A DNA stretch of 64,000 nt from Dimorphilus gyrociliatus (Eukaryota > Annelida > Polychaeta > Dinophilidae). Under the pieces are notes generated by a model. The model worked only from the letters and a program-made list of their open reading frames with translations, did not search any database and was not told where the DNA came from. Below are positions 11,525 through 25,885 of this stretch, piece after piece (position 1 is the stretch's first letter; each line of letters starts with the position of its first letter). Location: contig CAJFCJ010000010.1 of assembly GCA_904063045.1 (NCBI GenBank), forward strand, positions 248,001 to 312,000, given 5' to 3'. The position numbers and the translations under genes are program-made.

Positions 11525-12889
11525 ATGAAGGTTCAAGGAATATTTTTGTTCATTTTCGAAATTTTAATACAAAATACCAAATGTAATGGAAAAGATTCTT
11601 TTTCATATTTATTTTCAAAACCAACTTTTAATAAGACGATAGAAAAGAATCATTTTATTCTTCCTGGTTATATGAAAGAAGTCTATTTGACTGAAAGCAG
11701 GAAATTTCTTCAAGACAATCGTAGAATGGTCATAAATTTTAGAAATGCAGGTATATATTATATTATTTTCCTTTGTTTTTCTTTTTTCTTACTGCGTATT
11801 TTGTATTTCTAGCTAAAGACCAGGATTCTCTACTTTATCAATTTAAGGATATACCAAAACAATTACATTGTATTAATGCTGAATTAAAGCTGTTAAAGAC
11901 TAAAAAGACAACAAATTTTCAATTATATGTTTATATTGTCTTAAAAAACAATATAAAGTAAGTAAAAAAAGTTGATTTTAATTCTTCTTTTCATTTTCAA
12001 CCGTCTATTTAATATCTTATAGAAATTTGGCGAATAAACTGAAAATACCTAAGAATTACGAAGGTTTTATTAATATTAATATTAATTGTAAATTAATTAC
12101 CATGAAGAAAAAAAGAATGGACTTGGCCTTACATGTTAAATTGATTGATTATCAAGGTAACAGCTTTACTAAATCTGTTATATGTATACTTTAATTTAAA
12201 TATTTTCTATAAGGCAGAGATATTAATTTAATTGAAGGTGGCTTTGACCAATTTCAATCCGAGACCTATTTTATATTAACTCTTGAAAAATTTCGACATT
12301 TACATGGGCGTATCGAAAAGGGTTTCATAAGGATTAAAAGACATTCCCCAAAACTTAAAAATCGTGGTAAATTTTCCTTATTCGTATAAATGTCTTTTAA
12401 TATTACTATATTTTATAAAAACAGAAAATCAAGATGATTGTAGACTACATCCTTATTCGGTTAATGTCGATCGTTTAGGATACGGAGTAGGTTTTCCTTA
12501 TCATTTTAAACCGTTAACTACTAAGTCTATATACAAAATTTCCGTTGATTTAGGAAAGGATATTCTTGCCAAAAGTTTTTGAATTTAATTATTGCAAAGG
12601 TCGTTGCGATCACAGAAATTTAAATGGAGAAAATATCGACAATCATGCGCTTATGACTTCTTTATATAAAAATATTAAAGGAAGATCAAAAAGGTTAGTT
12701 TGTGTTATTTCAACATGTTTAATTTCTTTTTTTTTTTTACAAATTTATTCATTTTACAGAAATCCTAAATTATGTTGTGTACCAACTAAAACGGAGCCAT
12801 TAAGTTTGTTGTTCACTGATCACTTCGGTAATATTATATTTGATCAGATTGATAATATGGTAGCAACAGAATGTGGATGCCGGGCGTAA
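11525..12889 (+). CDS. TGF-beta superfamily ligand (divergent, seven-cysteine)
   Basis: Secreted dimeric growth factor precursor. Exons 11525-11750, 11813-11957, 12023-12156, 12214-12366, 12425-12486, 12554-12693 and 12760-12889 join in phase to 329 residues. It begins with a signal peptide, MKVQGIFLFIFEILIQ. A propeptide follows, ending in RIKR (208-211), a furin-type site, so the mature chain is about 118 residues. The mature domain has CRLHPYSVNVDRLGYG, FNYCKGRC, NPKLCCVPTK and the final ECGCRA: seven cysteines of the cystine-knot pattern. The usual GWxxW signature reads GYGER, so both tryptophans are missing. The propeptide is short and poorly conserved. A subfamily (BMP or activin-like) cannot be assigned. 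AATAAA occurs at 12956-12961. Confidence 0.9.
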
Positions 12890-16379
<3,490 letters not shown>

Positions 16380-17036
16380 ACGTAATTACTTAGTTAAGTT
16401 GGAGATCTAGTGTAAAAAGGTATGATTGTGATTCTCATTAAGATCATTCTAAGATAGCATTCCATCATTATCATGTCAAAATACTTTTTTTTGCAATGAA
16501 GTCTTTGCGTATTTGTGTCTATTTAAGAGTCAGATCGCATAATGCAACAATTTTTGTGCGTTTTGTATGTGTTCTGATAATATTACTGGTTAAAATACAG
16601 GTATTTTTAATTGCATCATGAATGTATAATAGTTTTTTTTTTTTTAGGAAATTTCGATTTGTAATATTCATTATGTAAAACTTTACGAAAGCCAAAGATA
16701 TCAAGCCTCTTATCTTGAAGATGTAAAAAGTTTGATTTTCTTTTTCCAATACACACTTTTAGCAAAAATTTCTGATAGCAGCAGTTTCTTGCTAGATTGT
16801 AAAATATATTTATCTGAAGAATAGTTTTCAATACACTTTATTATTCTTAATACTGGTTAATGTTTGTTCTATGATACTGTGTTTCCTACTTTCTCTTTAC
16901 AGATTTAAAAATTCAAAGGGTATAAAAATAAACAAATAGAAAAGATTTAATATTTCGTAGTATGTAACAGTGGGCAATTTAACAAGTGTACACATGAATA
17001 TGAGTATAATTAAAAAAAAAACATAAACAGTAAAAT
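16380..17036. other. Convergent 3' region of Hsp110 and the F-box/E2 gene
   Basis: No gene is seen. A plus-strand AATAAA lies at 16927-16932 and a minus-strand AATAAA at 16842-16837. If these are the used signals, the two 3' UTRs overlap by about 100 bp in antisense. A weaker plus-strand ATTAAA overlaps the Hsp110 stop codon (16375-16380). Confidence 0.5.
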
Positions 17037-19602
17037 TTACAAAAAACAAACGTTTGATTGCCAATTAGGCATTTTATGCGTCCACCTTGCATATCTCCTA
17101 GTCCATTCCCTTGCTATTCTATCAAATTCTGTCTTGTTATCTTCATGCAAACGACTTATTTTAGGTTCCATGGATACGAAACAATACGGATCTGTAAGTA
17201 ACGATTGGACAGATACTAATACCTTGCCAATCGTTAATACGAGACTCCAATTAGGCCATAGGTCAATTCCTACCTCTCCATGTCGGCTTATATTAGGATG
17301 GAATATTTTTGAAATAAATCTCACCCGAGGGGGAACAACTGGATATCTGTTTATTAAAAAAGACAAAGTAAAACAAAGAAAATTAAAAGATGTAAGAGAA
17401 GTGTCATATCAAAGACATACAATAATTTAAAGCCATAAAATTCAACATTAATATAGATTATTTATAGAAATTTTTTTACAATCCACTTATGATATACTTT
17501 TATGAAGGTTGTATTTATGTGAAACCCATTCTAGTTATACTTTTCCGTTCGTTACTTTTTTCAATTTACCGAAGTGCCAATTTACAGAGCTGCGTTTATC
17601 AATCACAAAAAAAGCATCCAGCTTCCTTATCATCTTATATACAAATGTTAAAAATATTAATATTACTACTACAAGTACTAAATTGTCATTTATGTGCTTC
17701 AATTTCATATTGATTTATTACCCTATCATCTCTTACAGAACAGGTAAGTTTTATCTCTTCTAAATATTGTACGTATTGTATTAAAATAGAATTTTGCTTA
17801 CTCGAATCCAACTTTTAAATGCAGGTAAAAAACACCTCCTTCGTAAACACTACCATCAGGGCCATTGATTGTTGCTTGCCAATGACACATATTTTCGTCT
17901 AAAGGCACAGCTCTAATTCCTTCAGGGGGCTCTTCATCTAACATTTTCCTTTCAGTCATAAGACGCTTAGATCTCCACATTAATTGTTTTTTATCCGTAG
18001 ATTCTTTTCGACGAACACGCATCTCTTTTAAACATAATACACAAGTTGATGATTTTAACCTGTTAAAAAAATTGTTAATTTTATTACTTATTTCCTTATT
18101 AAAAAAGAAGCCATGATTTCAATTAGCTTCTGGATTATCCAAAAAGTATTAATGCTCAAAGAATAATAGCGAAAGTAATTTGAGTTTTTTGAACTGATTT
18201 AAACATTTTTTTAAGATAGTTTACTTACAAGCAACTAAACATAATTTTCCAATCGGAAATCTTATAAGCAGCGCAAAAAATGGGCCAATAACTTCTAACG
18301 GCTGCTTGCCAATAAGTCTCTGGTGTAATTCGATCGATTACGGTTTGCCAAAGGGAGCATGTAGATCGAGCTCGAAGTAACGAGACGGCATCGCTGTTAA
18401 CGAACTTAAGTATTTTTGATAGAACTGCAAATATAAAACAAAAAGATATGATTATAATATTTATAAAAGATTTATCATAAATAAATTATCATAAATAGTC
18501 AGGTTGATAAATTAGAAATAAAATTAAAGAGCATTAAATATTTTAAGAACTATAACGAACCTTCATTCGGAAGATAACTAATTAAATTATCCTTATTGGC
18601 GTTCCACTTATGATAAGTAGAATATCGAGATAAGTGATCACATCTTGCTTGTAAAGGTGTCTGAACAAAATGTAAATCTCGTTTCGCTTCCGCGTATTCG
18701 CAATCGTAAAGAACTTCGGCGGAACCATTCAAAGCGGCACTTTCTAGTTTTGCTGTATAAAAATCTTCAGCTGCTTTAGGCTCTTCATTTCCGGAATCAC
18801 CAGAATCTGATTTCTACAATAAGGAAAAATTCAATTATATTTACACTATAAAAATACTCATTGAAGAAGAATTAAGCGAATATCGCACTGAATGCACTCG
18901 TATTTATATATAGGATACTTTATGATATGTATATTTAATTTAAAATTAACAGTTTCCTTTTTCTTTCAGTATGTCTATACTGTATGTAGTATAAATACAT
19001 AGAGATCAATCTCTGATCGCAATACTTATTACATAATTTTTTTAACTTGTATCTCACACTACTTAGATAGGTATTATTTGAAGAAAATTCCCTAAATAAT
19101 GATAATCACTTGTTAATTAGATTTCTTAGTTAACACCCAATTACTAAGGAGTTTTTTTTATTAAAAAAATGATATACTTCTCTTTGAAAATCCTCTAGAA
19201 GGTCTTCGTTATTGTATAAAAAGTAATGACAAGTACTGCAAACCGGCTGACCGTAATTGTTACCATAAAATCCGTCGCAAGTTCCGCATGTCGTCAGCTG
19301 TGTCAATATTGAGCAATATATTCGACGTTTAAAAGCTAATTGGCAGATAATTATTGTTTATGATTGAAATAGTTTGTGTTAAACTTAACAAAACAACTAA
19401 GTATATCGACAATGTTCAATAAACGAAGAATTTAGCAAATTTTTACAAATAAAAATAATAGTTTCACTGATCGATAATATAAGGTTTATACTTGATGCGA
19501 ATTACAGGAGAAATCGACATAAAGCTTTAGAAAAATTTTATTACTAACCTTCAGGGTGTTATCTATGTTTGAAATGTCGCATGGCTTCATTTCTTCAGAC
19601 AT
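17037..19602 (-). CDS. Zinc-binding / F-box / E2-like (UBC) fusion protein lacking the catalytic cysteine
   Basis: Six exons (19602-19549, 19297-19178, 18813-18561, 18424-18229, 18059-17802, 17346-17037) join in phase to 396 residues. Residues 22-42 form CGTC-x12-CSTCH, a likely zinc site. An F-box starts at 139: LPNEVLSKILKFVNSDAVSL, continuing LLRARSTCSLWQTVID. A STCVLC pair precedes the UBC domain (about 235-380). That domain has QATINGPDGSVYEGGVFYL, YPVVPPRVRFISKIFHPN, TIGKVLVSVQSLLTDP and FDRIAREWTRRYA, closest in feel to UBE2D. Where E2 enzymes have the active-site ICLD, this protein has VGID, with Gly320 (codon 17270-17268) at the cysteine position. It is therefore probably not a conjugating enzyme. 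The likely role is as an SCF substrate receptor or adaptor using a dead E2 fold, which is inference. It is head-to-head with INTS8. Confidence 0.9.
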
Positions 19603-20174
19603 ATTTCAAGGGTTGACATATCGACTATATAGAGTGTCTATCACTTCTCTGAATGCAAGTCTTCAAATCGGTGCTACTAGATGGTACTGAGTACTGGGAC
19701 CTTCAAAGAAGTACTGGATAATTGTTTACCATTTTTGCTTTCAGTTACTTATAATTTACAAGAAACCATGAGTACTATCTTTGCTATAAGTTAAATGGAG
19801 CACTAGTCTCTAAATTTTGAAAAGTACTTGCATATTTAAGAAGATGTTATAATAATAGCATAAAGCTACAAAAGTACCGTTTACAGAATATAATCATCCA
19901 TTGTTATTTAACAACAATTACAGTATTCCCTCCAAACTTCGGATTTTGATTCTGCTAATAGGAATTATTTGAATTTTTCTGGACGATATCTCAAAAAAAG
20001 TTTCATGATTTTCTAAGACAATAAAAGTTCAAATAGGTTAATTAACATAAATGAGAAAAGCTTTAACGATTGCATCCAGAGTATAGTAGGAACGATAAAT
20101 CATCAATCAAAATAGTATCCACTTCGAACGCAGTGACCAAGATTCCAGTATTCTTAACGTTTGAGCGTCGAAAA
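19603..20174. promoter_or_regulatory. Bidirectional promoter, F-box/E2 gene and INTS8
   Basis: A 572-bp gap separates two divergent start codons. It contains CTACTAGATGGTA (19674-19686), one of several CTCF-like motifs in the window. No TATA box is clear. The INTS8 reading frame is open upstream of its ATG back to a TAA at 20064-20066. Confidence 0.45.
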
Positions 20175-23100
20175 ATGATCGACGAAAAACGGGAGGAATT
20201 ATATACACAACGCCTTAAAGAACCCCTATCATGGCTTGACTTTCTTTTTGATCATAAACTCCTTGAAGAGCATTTAAAGCAACCAAATCCTAGTCTGTGT
20301 TATATATTTATTGAACGATAATAGGTTACTTGGATTTTTTTTTCAGTACCTTCGGCATTCGATTTAATAAGGGATTTCCTATACCAAGCCGATCTTGTAA
20401 CAAAAGACAGAGATGGCAGAAATAGTCCAAGTCTCCCAGGTAGGAAAATACGTGATTAAACCCTACTTCTTATAACTTTCTTTACAGGTAGAGAAAATAG
20501 AAAAGCAAAAGCGCTTAAAATATTAGCCCTTAAAACCTCAGCTTTTCTCAAATGGGACGCAGGGCTCTTAAACAAGAAGTAAGCCATTTTCCTACTTATG
20601 TTTTATTTTTAATGCTATTTATTTATTTATATAAACTCAGATTACCAGTAGCTGTCGTTTACAAAGTATTGATGGAATTACTACAAGTTGCTTCAGGCAA
20701 TATTATTTCGAATCCATTTAATCAAAGAGAATTTTCAAATCAACCCCCTTATGTAAATTTTGCTGTAATTCTTTACCACGTGTGGTAAGTTACTTTACTA
20801 AATTTTTAAAAAGAAATATTAACACATTAATCTGAAATCGTATAAAGTTATCGTTATTTAGCATAAGTAGTTATTTTATTTCTTTTTTATTTTTACAGGG
20901 CGGTGAGATATATAATTAAGGAAAGCTTTATAACGAAGCCAAATCGTGCACCAAGTTTGCAATTGTAAGATTTCACGATAACTCATTAACTTACATCTTT
21001 GTAAACAAAAAAATGTGTCTTCTTTTTAGGCCTGGATTAATAGATACTACCACGGCCTTCTTGGTTTTAAGGGAGGAAGTATTCAACGCGGTTCGTGATT
21101 AGTCAAAGAAAAGAAAATTTCTTGCTTTTATAAAATACATATATTTCCCAGATTAAAGATGGCTTGGAACAATCAGTAGAGATTCTAGAATCGGCTTTAA
21201 AACATAATAGTATAGTTACTATGCCTACTGTGGAATGTTTACAAATGTTCACTGAAGACATTGGCATGGTCGCACATGATTGGACTCTTGGTGAGGAAAT
21301 TGCCTGTGAAGAGATGCACTGTCAAGTTCGTTTCTTATTACCTCACAATATCCAATTAATTTAAACCTTTCAGATATCCTACGATCTAGGAAGTTTCTAT
21401 TTTTTACATCAACAATGTGATAAGGCCTTTCAATGTTTTACTCAATGCACATCATTATTGAAAAAAGTAAGATCAAATATCTAGTTTTCTATTACAATCA
21501 AAAATTATAATATTTTGAAAGCTATTATATAATTCTTTTCTCTTTTCAGCTCCATAAAAAATCTTTTCTATCAATAAATGAGAAAAAATTAGCAGGCTAT
21601 ATGTTTGCATTGGAATATATTTGTTGTAAGCGAGTATCAGATGAGACATTTGGCTTAACAGTTCAACAATGTAAATCAAATAATTTTCATGGCTTAATTT
21701 CAAATTTGATGGAAGACAATAGAACTCATCAATTATCAATATCGGAAAGACTAAGCATTGAGCTAGACGTAAAATATTCGGAAAAAAGTCAATTAGATGC
21801 AGAAAATATATATGAAGATGTTATTGCGTGCAACATGATTCGCCTGTCGCAAGAAAAAATATTATTGCCTCATCATTACCTCGATATGATGCAAAATAAC
21901 TCAACTTTTCTCTCCTCTTTCTTCAAAGTACAATTATTTCTTTTAGTCTATTAAAAAAATTATTCAGATATAGTCAATTTTTACTAACTTTGTTGTTTTC
22001 AATAGTTTATGGAAGATATTCTATCAGAGAGTACAATTAGGGGGCTAGAAGGAATAAAGAGTTTAATCAAGTAGTTATTCAATACTATTTCATTGCTTTA
22101 CAGACTTTTTGAGAAAATTGACACTTAAATTTTGACTTAAAAATTTCAGATACCTGTGCCGACATGTTGAAAATAAACAAGACATTCAAGATAAATTGAA
22201 AGGTAATGCATTTGATATTTATCCAACTTTCGAATGATAATATTCTTCATGACTTATGTGTATGTGTATATATTATAAAGGAAATAAAACAGTTTTAAAA
22301 CATTTTAATGAAGAAGAGAAACAATGTCTTTTTGAGAAACAAATACCTATTGATTGGAAAAAAATTGAAAACGAAAGAACCATTGGTAATATAGTTTTTT
22401 GAAGACATGAACAAGAGCTAAAGTTATCTTTTTTTACTTCTTAGATATAAGAAATAACTGCGATACAGCGAAACTGGAACAACTACTCTTAAGCAACAAT
22501 GATGCTAATACTATAAAGGAATTAGTCAGCGTCCTTCTGAAGGCTATAGGAAGAAGTAAATTAATTCATCTAACAGATAAGGTTTTATTTGATGTTTATT
22601 AATTTTTATATATATTTGCTATTAAATAATCTTGTTATTTAAAATAATCCTAATTAAAATACGTAATCATTTTCTCTGAACATTCTATATTTAGAATAAA
22701 AATAGAACAAGATATTTTCTTCTCTCTATCATTACACTTTATAGTTTAAAAAAGTTTATTCTAAATCATAGTTAATATACTTTACTTCTAACAGTTTTGG
22801 TTACCTAGCAACCAACACAGAATAGTCGAAAACGTAAAAGATGGAGAAAAATTAGTTGCTCAGATTTATATGGCCAAATCTCGGATTGCGTTTCATTTGA
22901 AAGTAAGAAAATATCTAATTGTATTTCAACAATACTTCAATCATATTTGCTAATTCTCTTACTTATAGCTTTACGATTGTGCAAGAAAATTAAAGATGGA
23001 CGTTGCATCAATGATATCTGCTCAATTGCACAAAAGACTAGACAGGGTTTTGAAGGGTGACATGCAACTTATAAATCTTCTGCAATACGAAGCTTTTGAG

Positions 23101-25885
23101 ACTCTTCCTCCCAAAGGGCAAACTATTGTCGTCCTTTTAACATGGTCAAGATCTACTTTGAACAGTCTTGTTGGAATGCCACCGGATACCCGTAATAAAA
23201 TTTTTAAATACGTATATATAGCAATATCATAAAACATCATATTGGACAAACAGCTGATAAACCCCCTGTTGAAGTTATAGAAGCTTGTGTTATGCTATTA
23301 ATCAACAGAAGTGATTGGCAAGTTCTGTGTCAATTAAAAACTAATTCACCAGTTGTTGAAGTGAGTACTTAATCTTTTAGCTTCCTGTCTAATATTACGT
23401 CAACACACGTGCTCATAAAACATTTATTTATCATAAACTTCGAAATATATTTTTCCAGTTTGCTAGATATATTGCTGAATTCTGCAATCAACTACTAATA
23501 AACAATCCGCAAAGTAGTCGTCATGCTGCAAGGGAACTGTTTGATCAAATTATTTTAATTTTTACAAGAAGCCCTAATCCAAAGAGACCAACTGGAATGT
23601 GTGAATCTCTTGGTTTGTTAAGCCAACAAGGTTATAAGGAATTTGTAAGTCGTCTACGAGAAGAACAAGTCATTAGCATATTGGTTTCATCAATAACCAA
23701 ACTATATTCACATCTAAAGGTAAGGCTAACTCTTGATATTATACCATATATTAATAGTTCACTTAGGAAAAAAGTAAAATATCCTAAACTAGATGGCGTT
23801 GTCAGTCAAAAAAAATTACTTATGAGCTTGCTGTTAATTTTTTTTAAATGTTGTCTTTTTATCAAAACGACTAATTGCGCGACGTTTTATTAAAATAGCA
23901 ACGTGTACATTCCATCATGTATATAGCACGCTATTTTAATTAGTCCCATTGTAAGATATCACGTAAATCTTAATTTTAATAATAGTTCAAGTTAAATATA
24001 TAAGAGATGTAATAGTAGCTCGTGTATTCTTCCCAATTATTCTTCTTTTAAATATTTTCTTTGGAAAATGTGTTAGAATTAATTGAAGTTTCACGATTTG
24101 CAAAGGAAATCAGCGAAAATTGTAAATAATGTTTATAATAGTAGGCTAAAAGTAACCTTGTCCACAAAACAGTAGCGATGGCTGTTAATTATGCTTAATT
24201 GGTTACAACATATTTCCAATTTACGCTGTCGAACCAAGCTTGTTTCTTGTCAACATACTCGTATTCACATCTACTCTGTCTTTTTTTGCAAATAGAGCAA
24301 TTTACTAAGTGTTCACATATTGTTTAAATTTGGATATGGAGATATCGACATTCTAGAGGTTTAACTTAATACAATTACATTGTTCTTGGCAATACTCGCA
24401 AATCTACCAAATTCATTTATCTCTATTTTAAAGATAAAAATATTAAGAGATAAAAACGTCTGGTTTAAATTATTTGAAACGTGTTTTCCATTAGAATGAA
24501 ATTACGACAGAAGTGCGAAGTGAACATGAATCGTGGTTGCCAAGTGCTTTGGGAAGGTAATTAATTATATTTCGTGTACAAATTTTTATGTAGATATACA
24601 AATAAAAGTTATATTTTTTAATGCTCTCCTTATTATCCAATATTCACAGCTCAACGAACATTTGTCACGAAGCCGTTCAAGAAGCCGTTTATGCCACATT
24701 CGAGAGAGCCTTTAAAATAGATCCAAATCATCCGGAGTGGCTTCGAACCTATGGCGATCTTTGTTTAGGTAATTGAAAAGCCGTTGCAATTTTCGTTTCT
24801 TTAGTTTAATATAACTAATTGCTTTTTTCAATTTACGATAATAGATAAAAAATATTTTTTCCTTTTATACAAAAAACGTTTCCATTTATTGCTATGAAAG
24901 TGAAAAATAATTATAGGGTAATCAGAGTAGCCTAACGCAACAAAAATATCCAATTAGTTTCTTATGTCAAACTTAAATGGACACGGGATAGTTACATACT
25001 AAGTAACTAATTGCTGACTGTTCTTTGTAGCACAAAATCATTGGACGGAAGCCTTTAGAAATTATCTCCTACTTGGTATCAGTACTTCTCGAGGATTTAA
25101 TGACATACCACCTAGAAAATACTACGACGATGAGGTATATAATATTCTGCTTAAGTATTTTTACAATCTATTCCTCCAAATGAAACTCTTTTGTTGGAAA
25201 ACGTTTTAGACTTATATAAAACTAGAAAATAGTACGTAAGAAAATGTAAAAGTATAATATTAGCCACTTGATATAACTGTAAAAGTCTATCTAAAATAAT
25301 AAAAAGTAATCCGCAAAAATGAGAGAAAGTAAAGATTATAAAAAAAGAAGCCTTATATATTTTTCATGTTTTTCTACTGATCTGAACATTCATTACCAAC
25401 CAACACTAATTATAGCTTAATTTTCAATTAAAGATAATTAGTTGAGATTGACCCAAAGTGAAACTCACTTTCTCTAAGCATTTATTGTATTTTAGGAAGG
25501 AGCGTCTTTATAACAAATTTTATTTTTTTTACAGACTTATAGGAGGATGATAAAATGCTGTACATATATGAAGTGTTTCACCCAAGTTACCATCCTTTCT
25601 CAAATGTTGGATTCAGTGGATTATTCGACGGCATTGAAAGCCATACAAGAGCGCCAGTCTTATGACGCCCAAGACGCATTATACAAGTTCATATGGGATA
25701 CAACAATACTTGAGTATATTATCTATACCCATGATAAAAGATTTGAAAGTTCAAGAAAGAAACTAAGCATGAAATGTTGCGGTATATCTGAATTGAACAG
25801 CTCCAATCCACAAGAAATTTTAAGAGACGCGTCAAAGCAGAGACAAATGCAATTTTTTCAGGCAATTGTTAGACGTTACTTTTGA
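20175..25885 (+). CDS. INTS8: Integrator complex subunit 8 (INTS8)
   Basis: Subunit of the nuclear Integrator complex, which cleaves snRNA and paused nascent transcripts; INTS8 helps recruit PP2A. Exons 20175-20292, 20347-20439, 20488-20578, 20641-20784 and many more continue to the stop at 25883-25885. The ATG at 20175 gives MIDEKREELYTQRLKEPLSW, placing the WLDFLFDHKLLEEHL motif at the same distance from the N-terminus as in known INTS8. Other recognised pieces are LALKTSAFLKWDAGLL, EEMHCQISYDLGSFYFLHQQ and KLAGYMFALEYICC. The C-terminal part has RRMIKCCTYMKCFTQVTIL, WDTTILEYIIYTHDKR, ELNSSNPQEILRDASKQRQ and FFQAIVRRYF. The middle exons are short and I did not verify each join. The intron 23719-24494 holds no gene. 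A poly(A) signal AATAAA is at 25965-25970. Confidence 0.93.

Noticed and set aside
12484-12600. Apparent frameshift in the TGF-beta mature domain (frame breaks at a T run near 12576)
   Set aside because: A 67-nt intron (12487-12553, GTAGGT...TTTAG) explains it. Splicing gives exactly the canonical spacing between the first two cysteines, so no pseudogene or sequence error is needed.
20070-20174. INTS8 start upstream of 20175
   Set aside because: The upstream extension has no ATG, only a TTG, and the ATG at 20175 gives the family-typical distance to the WLDFL motif.
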